Below are positions 52,046 through 64,000 of a stretch of 64,000 nt of DNA, in pieces. A program made the translations under genes and the position numbers. This DNA is from Urechis unicinctus (lineage: Eukaryota > Annelida > Polychaeta > Xenopneusta > Urechidae). The notes beneath the pieces are model-generated. The model ran no database searches. It was given only the letters and a program-made list of their open reading frames with translations, and had not been told where the DNA came from. How positions within the stretch are numbered: position 1 is the first letter of the stretch; each line of letters starts with the position of its first letter. Location: NCBI GenBank assembly GCA_034190875.2, contig CM067351.1:8254634-8318633 (forward strand), written 5' to 3'.

Positions 52046-52546
52046 GTGTGTTCTACGAAAAGCGCAAAAAGAAAAAAGTTACACCTAATGGATCAATCAA
52101 GGTGCGACGCGGTCAACTCGGGAATATCCGGCTGGTATACACCAACACGGTGTATTTCGACCTGGCAGATTCGCATGTTTACCTCCAATGAACCACGGTA
52201 TCACTCTTATTGCAAGCTATATCGGTCAATGTCACGCCGAATCAGAGTGAGGCAAACGAGAAGTAGTCAATTATTCTGGCAGATATATATTCAAGGGCCC
52301 TGCATCTGGCGAGTGGCTAAATATGAACAAGCTGTTCAAGGTAAACAAATAATCACTATTGTGCTTAATCCCTGCTATGGTTGTGACAATTTGTACGCGA
52401 TAATTTGCATTGCGCAATGTTTTCGTCTTAATGTTTCCTGTCTAAATTATTCAGCACCAACGAAATTTTGGCGTTTGATAACTGATTGGTTCGTTTCAAA
52501 GAATTGTTCGCTAATTTATATTAGGGATTATCTAAGTACTTTGTAA
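52046..52546 (+). CDS. Unrecognised 166-codon open frame
   Basis: This is the longest open frame in the window outside microsatellites, and it is somewhat less AT-rich than its flanks. The translation is basic and cysteine-rich in the middle and hydrophobic near residues 100-125, without a motif I recognise. The first codon is GTG, and no splice sites or poly(A) context are evident. It might be an exon, a decayed transposon piece or chance. Nothing nearby suggests a function. Confidence 0.15.
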   Translation: MCSTKSAKRKKLHLMDQSRCDAVNSGISGWYTPTRCISTWQIRMFTSNEPRYHSYCKLYRSMSRRIRVRQTRSSQLFWQIYIQGPCIWRVAKYEQAVQGKQIITIVLNPCYGCDNLYAIICIAQCFRLNVSCLNYSAPTKFWRLITDWFVSKNCSLIYIRDYLSTL

Positions 52547-52797
52547 AATCGCAAGAAATAATTGACATATAACAGATACCCTTTAAGGGTTTTCTAAAAT
52601 TATATGAACACGACATTGCATGACACATAGTGTGTCGACTGGGCTATTTTCGTGGCGACAGTCGACGTGTTGAGGATTATCGAAGCATAACGTATGTGGA
52701 GATGAATAATAATGTTTACCGCGTGTACAACCAGCTGCATATTCGACATTCCCTTTGTTAAAATCAACGGTTGATAAGCTACTGAGCAGTCTTGAAC

Positions 52798-52995
52798 CAC
52801 TCACCTACCACTCTCTCACTGCCTTATTTATTAACTCACTCTACTCATTGACAATCACAACTTTACATACTATCACAACATCACATGCTGCTTGACTCTC
52901 TAACTCACTCACTCACTCACATACTCACTCATTAACTCACTCATCCATTATCTAACTCACTGACTTACATAATCACTCGTTTTACTCACTTTTTC
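52798..52995. repeat. Imperfect (ACTC)n region
   Basis: ACTCACTC runs are mixed with CATA, TTAA and CTCT variants, pyrimidine-biased on the plus strand. Confidence 0.85.
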
Positions 52996-55204
52996 CAAAT
53001 TCTTGCTGCACGTTGACGCGCTTGACGCACGCACACCTACATATGCCTGTCAACTCATGACGCCTTTTCCCCCTAATACTTTCATCCATCTGTTCACTGA
53101 CTCGCACGTCTGTGTTATACCGCACTTATTCTGTTGCCCTAGTTCTCTTTTACCCAATTACTCGATCCATACCATAATAAACTGCCACATTCATTACCTA
53201 GCCAAGGAATATAATCTCGTATTAGATTGGCCGACAAGACAAATGATCCGTATGATCTGAATACTGAGTTCGCCGGCTAACTGTATTCACCTTTGACCAT
53301 CTATGTGTATAATCTATGAAGGCTTGAGTGTGCATTAGAGCCCATGTTTACTGGCAGAATAGGATAACGCGAGATCCTTGATGATTTGGGGCAGGGGAAA
53401 TCACTCATTGTTCATTAGTTAACACTTGCTTCAGAAGTCGACCGCTTTTGATAACGGGGTTCTTGGTAAAGATGAAAATAGTATTCGGAAATCGTTTTGT
53501 TATGACAGCAACACCTTTAACCGTTATGTACATATTCTGCCATACATTCTTTCGTTTGGTGATATTTCAGAGCGCTTCATCGATTGCCACCACAGTCCTT
53601 TGGCAGGTGACAAAAGGGGGATGAAGGGGGGGGGGGTAGCTAAACTGAATACTCAGTTATAAGCGATGGGCCACTTAGGTTTAAGTGCAATAACTCCGTT
53701 TAAAAGCTGCTCTAGGGTAGCCGGTCCATGCATCTGTACGCGTAGAGACGATCTGCCTACATTGTCGCCTTAAGAATAAATGACATGTTGTTCGGTTGGC
53801 GCTTAAGACTGTAGGCTGCTGTCCATCAGAGGTTGACCTTTACGAATGCACGTGTTGTTCCACATGCATTGTTGTGTAAGTCAGGGTGCATCATCTGCAC
53901 ACGGATTGGCGTGAACATGGCGGCAAGTATCATCAATAAGTCAATTTGAAAGTAGCTGCCCTATTGTGAACACCTGCGACATTTATCTACGCCTATACTG
54001 TTTTCCGACAAGCAAGTTTTACAAAATAATTACAATTGAAGTCGCCAATAGTCTGGTGCTTGCTTTCATAGTAATGTTACGTTGCTGCCTGTGATGATAT
54101 TATTAGTAGATGACTTCTATTTACGGCTGACCAGAACATTTATATCGCACTGTTTTTAGTTATTCGCAATTGAAGTCAGATTTACACCGACGCTTATCAA
54201 AGTTAATCCAATCAGAGAAAGTGCAGGTGCTAGCATTAGAACATTTACAAGATCAAAAGCCTGTGTATCTCAACTTAATACAGCGGATATTTGATGTTAG
54301 TAGTCAACTATGAACATTTGAAATAACCCGCATACTTTCACGTTGAGGCTTTCATCCAAATTGATGACCAAGAGATTTTAATGAAATCTTCTACTTATGA
54401 ACTAGAGATTTTGGCCCATTAATGGTCACTGCCTGAAGATGAAAGTTTAAATGTTAGTTGTCTCATAAACTACTAGTGCGAACAAAGTGCAAGACTTACA
54501 GAGGCAAGACAGCTTGAATAAACGCAATCACTGTCTCAAGGAAAAAGAGACGAAAACTTTTGGAATCTATAATGCACTTAATCGACCTGTTGCGTTGGTG
54601 ATACCCACCCCGTAATGCTTCGAAAAAAACACAGCGGCTTGCTACCGTCATTACATTTTAATAATTACCATAACTGCCGCTTGCAACTATCATTCATCAT
54701 AGATATTCGATCATTCTCCAACTTTGGTCTTTCATGTGTCAATGCTATTGATTTAGTACTGTCCACTAAAGTTGCTTTAAGTAATGGTAGTTGGGCAACG
54801 CACGAGCTCATGTCCTAAACGGCGACAGCTTCCATTTAACACTTAGTATACTGACATGATTACTAATTGGAACAGTTATGTGGGGTCAGCCCCAGCCAGT
54901 GAATGAATGAATGCGCGAGTGAGCTAATTCGTAGACGTATCACATCTTGAACAAGTTCGCTACGATCTTGGATTATTCCTTCTGAAGACGCCATATACCA
55001 ATCTGATGTTGTTTTGATACCATCAGACATTGATCGATGTAGGCTGTCAACGAGAGGGTTCCCCTGCGAGTATGTACACACGCGATTCTGACAGGTTGCA
55101 ATAAACATTGCAAGCCTTTACCGGATAAAGAAAACAGACTTGAACGATGCTCACCGAAATTCATCCATCAAGTAGCATTCATGTAAATAATGTAAGTATA
55201 ACAC
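52996..55204. other. No recognisable feature; G tract
   Basis: A G run lies at about 53,626-53,636. Open frames are short and unrecognised (for example 53,426-53,662 plus). I found no match to the named blocks. Confidence 0.4.
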
Positions 55205-56100
55205 CATGGGAACACGTGTTTGAAGCCCATTTATAACTCAAACGTTTGACGGCTATCAAACTACACACTATACCCCTCAAACTACCAATGAAGCACAATC
55301 AGCTGAAACTATCAGTCATATACTTGTGATAACTTGATGATAAAGCTTAAACGTATTAAAACAAATCAGTTCCAACCATGAAATAGCTAAACAAGCCAGA
55401 CGCACATCGCGAATTCGTCAAGCGGTCATATGGGCCCGTCGTTAAGTGGATAATTCCCTTTAGTTTAATATCTTGCAAGATATATTCCATTTGAACCAGC
55501 AATTATATTCAATGCACTATTTTCTACAACTCAGGGATTAATTGATTCAATTCAAAGAATATTCGTAACACCTGGATGGATATAGTCGAGTGTTCCCATC
55601 AAGTCGATTAGATGGGATTATTACCCACTAAACATCTCCAACTGCCGATTTCAATTACTCTTGTTTATATAAACCAATTTGGACGAATATTTTTAATACA
55701 GGGTGTTTATAAGAGAGCATCCCTGTAAACTGCAATTAACACTAGCGAATTGTAGTTAATTTGGGTGATATTTACTCAATACGAAGAATATCAGCACCAC
55801 AGCATGTTTCTAAGAGAGTGCTCATGTTAACGGCGACCAAGTTAATTCCCTGTTTTTCTTCATACTTGCACAGTATATGCAATTATTACCCTCAACAACC
55901 AAAGTTTAACATGTATGGATGATATTGACTCCTTGCCAATAGTGTTAGTTTCATACGAAGGCAATGAACTAATATCACCTTCAACGGTAACCAAATGGGC
56001 TTGAGTGATTCACTGCCCCACTCATTAGATATCTCTTAACATATATTTAATAAGTAACACCACTTCAAAACGCTATTTTAATCACGATTCAGGTCTTCTA
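55205..56100 (-). repeat. Block E, inverted copy
   Basis: This is the reverse complement of 34,740-35,512, with some extra sequence near 55,400-55,560. Its 34,740-equivalent end lies 27 bp from the (AT)n run. Confidence 0.85.
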
Positions 56101-56122
56101 TCACCACCTTGTACATCTTAAG

Positions 56123-56227
<105 letters not shown>

Positions 56228-56229
56228 CG

Positions 56230-59200
56230 TTACAAATATCGTTGTTTCTATGGTGCTAAAGTAACGAATGAGACATGTGATATATTTCATGATAATCTGT
56301 ATATGAATAGGTACAAACGCTTCATAGCATCGGAACTAATCGCAAAGGATTGCAGAAATGAGCTTAAGCAATCCCTTTTTGCATTTAATGGATTGTACGC
56401 GACCGCTATATACTGCATCATGCATAATACGAGAAAGTTGAAAGTACTAAACAAGCTAGTTTACAGCTTGGCCAATCAACCATGGATCACTTTTTATGCT
56501 TTGATACCCCGTATGCTTGCTCTATTTGACTTGACGGGGCATTCCTGAGAGTCCAAAGGTAGGCTTGGAGCACCAAATTTAAACCTAACCGCCTCATTCT
56601 GGGAAAATGTATCAAGCTAGGCATATAATCACGAAAAACCGAATGTAATATATGTAAAATATTTCTTTAATCGAGCCATAACACGGGTGACTATTGGAAG
56701 CATTCCGATAAAATGCTTTGCTCATAATTTTTGAATTTGAATATGCTTCTTGTGGGGGGCGATCTCCGTATTTTAAAACTGTGCTTAAGCATTTTTTTTT
56801 AGCATTCACTCGCCTGCAATATATTCCCAGCACAGGACGTGTACTACCAGGATAATAATTGATCAAATCAAACCATAATAGTTCACAACATCATCCGCGC
56901 TTTATCTTGTCATTAAATAGCATGCCACGACACGCGTTTACAGCATAAGTATCATCTGTTAAGCGGGTAGAGGCCTTATCCAAACAATTTCACTGCCAAA
57001 TTGTATCACCAAACCAACATTAACCGGTGGCAATAGAGCCTGTAGGGAGGTATCCCCATAAGGTCTCTATTTGCTTGTATGAATCGTTTGGTTTTAATGT
57101 GACTTATTCACCGGCTTTCTAACAGTAAGCATCTGAGTGCTTGATTTCTCACGTTCCTGTGTCACTCTATAATATCATGGTTAACTTTTCTACGTATGGT
57201 GATCCCTATATAAGACAAATTTACACTGCTTCGCTTAAAAAGGGCAGAATGAATGCGCCAACACACCTATTTACACCCGACACTGCGATGTCCTCAAAAC
57301 GAAGATAAATGTGTAGTCATTAATTGGCACGCAATGTAAAACGCGGTCACTCGAGAACGCAAATAATAAATCACCTGAATCACTATAAATATGGTCAAGA
57401 AGATGAACAATACTTTAACGGGTTTGAGTCCGACGAATTAGCGGCTATCGTGCAATTCTACATCACATACGTTTATTCAGGGGTGGCTACTTGGTAATGA
57501 TTCGTAATGCACTGGTCCATTCCCGATATCAGATATTTGTCACACATCTCGCCCAGGGCTTTGAAACAGATCAAACATAGAGGCATTGCCTTTATATGTC
57601 ACAGATGGTGTCATATAGTTCAACCAATGGCATAGGAAATACATGCTTATTGTTAATTTATCTTATTTTGCACTAGTGAAGCCACATAAGGTAATGATTC
57701 AAAAACTATTTGGCATGGTGCCAATCTATTATTTTGAAGCAAGTATCAAAACAAGCATGCATGTATCTGAAATTTGTCATATGTTCCGGTAACAAGTATC
57801 GGTTCATGTAGAGTGTCTGCACGGTTTTTCATTGGATGGCTCGGTAACGACCTGTTACCTCGCCATCTAGGCTTTGTAGCAAAAACGAAGCGAATGAGCG
57901 CTATACCACCATGATGGTCTTCTGTAGGTGAAACGTACCTTTGCCGCATAATATGTATGTCATTGCACTGGGGCATTAAACATATTGCATTCGGTAAACA
58001 AATGATGCAACACTTGTATTTATTGTGATGATGTATCCATTTGTAGTTACGACATTTACACATTGTGCCGTCATTCCGCCGAGATCTATGCGTCATCCGA
58101 TAGGTTAATAAACAGCATCATGTTTCATGTTACCGCGGATCGTGTGCGAATGCATTTTAAATGCAGGTTATCCTGTCCGCAAAACTGAAATATTGTCACT
58201 TAGCCGCTTTCATTTTAGGGAAGCCACACAACTCTAAAACATCAGATGTGGTTCATGTCAATGTCTTCGTTTTCTCTTTTCTTTTCTCGACAAGGCTCCC
58301 ATTATTAGAGCTCACGCAGACTGTGGCTCCTTATATGGAATGATAAAGGTACGGATCTCGTTTTTCCATGTCATCAATGTTACGATGACGTGAAAGGTGA
58401 TTTGCTACACTCTATGTACCGTCAGTGACATGTTGATGGGAAGGAACCTTTCAAGTACAAAAATGCTGACAGACGCACAACTAATCTTGTATATCTTCAG
58501 GCGGGTGTGCAACAGTGTGTTTGTTGTAGAGCTCGGCTAGGAATAATATGTTTGGGGAAGAAAATTGTGCCTAAACACGACATGGAAATACATTACCGTT
58601 CAGATAAAAAAAAATGTAGAATATTATAACTATGTGAAATATATTTGCTGAACCAGACAACGAAGAAAGGTAGCTGACCCACATTGGATTTTTGCGGGAA
58701 AGTATTTTTCCATGAAACGTTATTTTTGTATACTCATGGATTAACGCACACAAATTAAAACACTTTATTCCATCGAATTTCTGTATTTAAAGCTTTGTCT
58801 TCAACACATGAAAGAAGCATGGTCCGAGATAGTCTCCGGCCAAAAATACAGGGGCCGATCTTTAACTTAGTAACATTGGTAAGGCTGTGATAATCCTACA
58901 TCAAAAAGAAAATTTATTTGTGCTTTTTCTCAATTTGACTATTATTTCATTGCAAGGAGGAGTGAGTGGTAAATTCCGTATCGAGCCAACTCAGGCACAA
59001 AAACGTTCTTATTGGAGTCACTCAAAACATGCTAGCAAGCACACATCTGAGTCACAAATAAAAAATAGCATATACTGAACATATCCATATAATAAAAAGT
59101 ATACTCTTTCATTTAAGAAGGATAATCTTGATTTCTGTCCCAAACCATTAGTGATAAGACATAGACCCCAGTGTCATAACGCTACATCAAAACGTTTCCA

Positions 59201-60612
59201 ACACTCGCACATTATATAAGGCGAATGTAGCAATATCGACATATGCATTTTAATCATATCATCAAAGTAACCACATTCATTAACACTATTGTTATCTATA
59301 TCTGTGCCATATGAATATAATTACATATTTCACCAACATTAGTAATTAACTCCATCTCCTCACCTACCATCATATCGCAAATACGAGAGGATGCAAAAGA
59401 TAAGAAATATGTTTTAACCATTACAGTATTTGATATGAGCTGACAGAATAATACTTGATGAACAGCGTGGAATTCAAAATCTGTCACATTATCATTTGCA
59501 TTGAATACAATATATACGAGATTTTCTTCGTCGTAGGAATGCCCTACCAGGTAATATCTCCACCGCAAAACACGGCAGGTCTCGTTTCCTATCATAAAAC
59601 GTCTTGTTATAAGGCATCCTGTTTATCTTAAAATAATATGGGTTGCTGCACATCACACAGGGATATCCTCTTAATCCAAGATACTTTTTATCGGTCATTG
59701 CTAAAACCAATAGGCCCAAATGACAAAAATGGACGGCCCACTATACAAATGACTTGTCCCCGGGAAGCGACCCGCCATCCAACATGTTTCTTCTTGGGAC
59801 TCCTCTCTCTCATCAGTTAGTGGTAATCTCAGAAAGCTGGAAGATGAATCAGTATAGTCCTATGCCACCTTTGCCAACTCATTGGTTTGTTTTTTTTAAT
59901 CGTTCAAGAATAGAACGAACAGCGCATTATCTTTAAGCGAGCAAAGTAGTTGCGTAAAGAAACACGTCGATATGTCCGAGAAATATGACGTCACTACGAG
60001 AGATTCCTTCTACTGCACGGCGCTGCCTCCGGATTCAGTAACTAAAAGGAAAAACAGCGGTTAGACCGATGTTTGCCGATATCAAAGGAAGTCTATTGCG
60101 GGCGAGCTACCTTAATTCATATTTTCAATGCTCCATCGCCAGCAGGATGTTTTAATAAAATTCTTAATAATTTATACATGAACATTGCGGGTCTTGGTCC
60201 GCGCTCTATAAAACGATTAGAAACCAATCATTGAGACACATTGCGATGTTCCTGGCAATGTGTCATGCGTTCTTTCAACCTCCACTTTGCGACGCACATC
60301 AGTCTAAGCGCGTGTGCTTCAAGTGGGGATTTCTATCAGTTAGCGCCTTTATTCCTCGCCCCCTGGAGGGTCAGACTGTAGGTCGGGAACACTAATTGCC
60401 CTACGCCGGCCCGTTAAGATAAACTTGGCGAGTTACGCACCCCTGGGCTTAACAATACGATGCACAACTTAGGCAAGCAGATAAGTTAAGTGTACCTGTT
60501 GGAGATAAGCAACTCGCACTGGAGGGTTGATTCATTATCCGGGTACAGTGTAGCGATGTTTGCACTGTTAGCTATATCTCACGGTTATAACTTATAATAC
60601 ATAAACATACAT
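56230..60612 (-). repeat. Inverted copy of blocks A, B and C start
   Basis: Read on the minus strand it runs A (60,612 to about 59,150), then B (59,130 to 56,430), then the first part of C (about 56,420-56,240, matching 37,725-37,850). The C landmarks are TTTCTGCAATCC and CATTCGTTACTTTAG. It is the only copy in which A, B and C start are contiguous, so it best shows the ancestral order. Deletions include most of the part equal to 5,030-5,500. The left copy's internal 1.05-kb duplication is absent. Confidence 0.85.
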
Positions 60613-60972
60613 TTTAGCTATGTAAAAACCTATGTATATGTAAATGTATATACATGCATATATATATATAGATATACATATATATTTGTATGCATACATA
60701 GATATTCATAAGTATATATATATATTTCATAAATGAACATATATACGTATATATAGTATGATAAATATGTACCATTATATGTAAGTATATATAGGTACAT
60801 AGGCAAATATATATTCATATATATAATTGTGCGCATATATAAATATATTTCTGTGTCTTAACATTTGTATATATATTAAAACATAAATATGTGTATTAAC
60901 AGATTTATATATGTGTTGTCATATAAATAAATAAATAAGTGTGTGCACATATATGTCTTAATATAAATAGTT

Positions 60973-61039
<67 letters not shown>

Positions 61040-61245
61040 TAAATATAAATATATAAATATATATTTATATCTGCGTATATATAAACATATGTGTATACAT
61101 AGATGTATATATATTTATGTATATATATGTATGTATAAATATAAAATTTATATATATATATATACAAATATATATATATATGTATATATAAATCGATATT
61201 TATGTATATATATATATATATATTTATACATATACATATATTCAG

Positions 61246-61314
<69 letters not shown>

Positions 61315-61357
61315 GATGTGGGTGTGAGTGTTTTATATATATATATATATATATATA

Positions 61358-61402
<45 letters not shown>

Positions 61403-61745
61403 TATATATATAAATTAACATATGAACATATATATATATATGTATATATATATATTTATATACATCTACATATATATATATATAGACATATATATATACA
61501 CTCACAGACACCACATATATATATATGTATATATGTATGTATGTATATACATATATATATGTATGTATATATATGTATATATATGTATATATATATATTT
61601 ATATATATATATATATTTATATAGAAATATATTTATCTGTATATGTATGTATATATCTCTATATATATATATCTATATATATATATATATATAGTATATA
61701 TATATTTATATTTATATATATATATATGACCCTATATCTTTATAT
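60613..61745. repeat. Long TA-rich compound microsatellite
   Basis: More than 1.1 kb of (TA)n with TATG, TACA, TAAA and TATT variants and only small unique islands, such as GATGTGGGTGTGAGTG near 61,315. It starts where the inverted A block ends. All long frames over it are YIYIYI artefacts. Confidence 0.97.
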
Positions 61746-63360
61746 ATATATTCTCTTAATAATTGTAATCGATAATCTTCAAGGGGGGTTCTATCCGCCG
61801 TTAATAATAGCGTCACGGCCAGTATTCTCGGTGGGAAAGTTGATCACAACATCTTTTCTTGTGCAGCGCATCTTTGAGATTTAAGGTGACTAGATCGTGG
61901 TACATTCTCATAAAAGCTGACTACGATTCACTATTTCTACGGTGGCGAGACACACCTGTTGGCAACTTGTAGGCACAAAACAAAGCAGGTATCATCGTGC
62001 CTTGGGCAAAGTGCATGTGTTTTAAACAAAAAGTCGTGCGTTCGATCAATAATTCTATAAAACTTTTAACAGCACGTTGAAGTGATTACTTTTTTAAGCG
62101 GCAGTCGGCGGGATATATCTTGCCATAGCGTGATGCTGTATATTACGTCATTTCCTCTACTAATGTACGTAGGTCACGCACTGCAACAAAACGGTCGAAA
62201 CTTATAATAAAAAGCAGGAACGCTGCGTGTAACGAGTGTGCATTATCACAACTCTTGACCCAAGTATACAATCGCAATAAATCATCGGGAGAATCAAAGT
62301 AGATTAGCACTAAGTTTATGAAGTCATGCAAAATGCTGCGAATGGTTAATGTACTGGCATATAAGAATGAACTTAAGCAAGCCCAATTGTACTGGTACGG
62401 TACACTCGTACCCGCAAAATTAAGCTTTCAAGGTAAATGTTTTCAAGATATATTTGACTTCTATAATTGAGCATCAGTAAACTATGTCAATAAAATGTTA
62501 TAATCAGGAAGGTTTTATGGACAATGTTTCGATTTTAATCACTTGGTTGATTCTCTGTAGCGTTTGCTGTATTGACATTCTTCGACAATTTAATGGTGAT
62601 ATCGGAGCGACTGATCATCTGCTGTGATTCACTTCAAGTCCCCCATTATAACATATTGCAAACTACACATGTAGCGTATTCGACTTGCGCTTGCAATTAT
62701 AGCTCTATTTGACAAAACGACAGCTATAGGTTCCGACACACAAATCTCATCCCGCATAATGCCTTTACAAAGTCAACTCTAGCAGCAAAACCAGGATGCC
62801 AGCTTTTCATGTGTTTCTATGCTAAGACGCTTATCAAACAGATCCCTAGAGTCGAATGTTTAGTAAATCGCAAAAAAAAGCCGAACATACCTGCAAGATT
62901 ATAGACCTGAACACAACTTTTTCGTGTTTGAATTACCCGTTTATGTCTTGTGCGTAGATGTAATTCGTTCTCTTCTCGTCGTAAAATTTGTACCTATAAA
63001 TCAATAATATATCACCAACAATTAATATTTAAACAACCCATAAAATACGATCATTCACTGCATTGGCGATTATTTTACCAACAATTCTGTGTTAATAAAC
63101 TCTTGAGCTTTCAAATAGACACGAGCAGCCTTCCTCTGTGCGCTGTCACAACCTCGCCCCTAGTCGTTGCCGTTACGAATTATTGGCAGCCTTGTTCATC
63201 AAACAAGTTTAAGTATTATAGATCATGATGCCAATATTCTCTTCAACAATATCAAGCCTTACAAAAACACATTGTTCGCGCCAGCACTAAATTAGGTACC
63301 TCTGCAATATTTCTCTGACGTGCTTAGTGAGCCTGCATCGCTCCTAATTGACAATGACCT
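61746..63360. other. No recognisable feature
   Basis: Short frames only. No match to the named blocks. Confidence 0.4.
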
Positions 63361-63564
63361 GATGAAGTGCCAAGCCCCGTTAGAAAGCCACCACAGCATC
63401 ACCTGCATTATGATGAAGTGCCAAGCCCCGATAGAACACCACCACAGCATCACCTGCATTATGATGAAGTGCCAAGCCCCGATAGAACACCACCACAGCA
63501 TCACCTGCATTATGATGAAGTGCCAAGCCCCGATAGAACACCACCACAGCATCACCTGCATTAT
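63361..63564. repeat. 51-bp minisatellite, 4 units (17 codons each)
   Basis: Units start GATGAAGTGCCAAGCCCC at 63,361, 63,412, 63,463 and 63,514. Units 2-4 are identical and unit 1 has a few changes. Because 51 is a multiple of 3, frames stay open through it on both strands. One plus frame reads YDEVPSPDRTPPQHHLH repeats, which is protein-like, but it has an in-frame stop at 63,355 and no clear start. It could only be coding as a spliced exon. Confidence 0.97.
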
Positions 63565-64000
63565 GAGGAGATCTTTCAAACAGAAACATCTCTTTCCGAA
63601 GCAGCAGCAAAAATCGGAAATAGCGTGGAAGTGACGCATGCGGCGTGAATACGCATGATGTTGATTATTCGGTGGACGCAAATAGAACGACATGTTTCAG
63701 CAAATGAAACACGCCCCTCAGGAAAAAAACCTGTTAATTTCAAATCAGATGTCGCTTTATCTACAAAAGTGGGAATTTTCATCGGCGATGCATGAGATCC
63801 TTTTATATAGCATAAATAAGTGATCAATATGATGTCCTCGCTTCTGTTATATACTTTGCTCCTCAAAGTCAGTAATATTTCCTGCCCTTTTTAACGGCAC
63901 ACGTATAAGGCGACTCATGAGCGCCATTAATTTCCGCATATACCTCATTCAATTAAGTAGCGCTCAACTACTATAACCAAACGGTAATAGGTCAGTTACA
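63565..64000. other. No recognisable feature
   Basis: Flank of the minisatellite to the window end. The open frames that cross the array stop by about 63,693 at most on the plus strand. Confidence 0.4.

Noticed and set aside
63361-63564. CRISPR-like regular repeats
   Set aside because: The units abut with no spacers, and the context is eukaryotic. It is a minisatellite.

Overview
This 64 kb window is AT-rich eukaryotic DNA, almost certainly from an animal. I infer that from long (TA)n, (CA)n and (GA)n runs, a decayed Ty3/Gypsy pol remnant, a CR1/L2/RTE-like LINE 3' end, and the lack of any dense gene or operon layout. I cannot narrow it further. I recognise no intact host gene, tRNA, rRNA or CRISPR array. 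Almost every open frame is a microsatellite read as protein or lies inside a repeat whose frame is not kept between copies.

The main content is a mosaic of long, low-copy repeat blocks that resemble each other across the window. I name them A, B, C, D, E, G and H. A/B/C occur in a left copy (about 1.24-10.1 kb, interrupted by the Gypsy remnant), a middle copy (35.8-39.5 kb, with most of B deleted) and an inverted right copy (56.2-60.6 kb). A further diverged piece of B lies at 24.7-25.2 kb. E sits before A in the middle copy but after the C start in the inverted copy, so block order is permuted. D occurs at 15.5-17.0 and 21.6-23.0 kb. G occurs at 27.9-30.3 and 32.3-34.3 kb. H occurs at 18.6-19.7, 30.5-31.5 and 34.3-34.5 kb.

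The youngest event is a head-to-tail duplication. Copy 1 is 37,700-43,545 and copy 2 is 43,546-49,611, roughly 97-98% identical in the stretches I compared. Each copy has since lost a different piece. The pair carries an 11-bp GC-rich minisatellite, a possible 0.64 kb MITE and a small 49-bp repeat.

Microsatellites lie at or near several block borders: 1.6-1.8 kb, 10.6-11.3 kb, 13.7-14.05 kb, 56.1-56.2 kb and 60.6-61.7 kb. Several are strand-symmetric and could fold into long hairpins. A clean 51-bp (17-codon) minisatellite is at 63.36-63.56 kb. The blocks do not appear to encode a shared pathway. The interest of the window is in how the DNA was built: tandem, inverted and permuted duplication followed by microhomology deletions.
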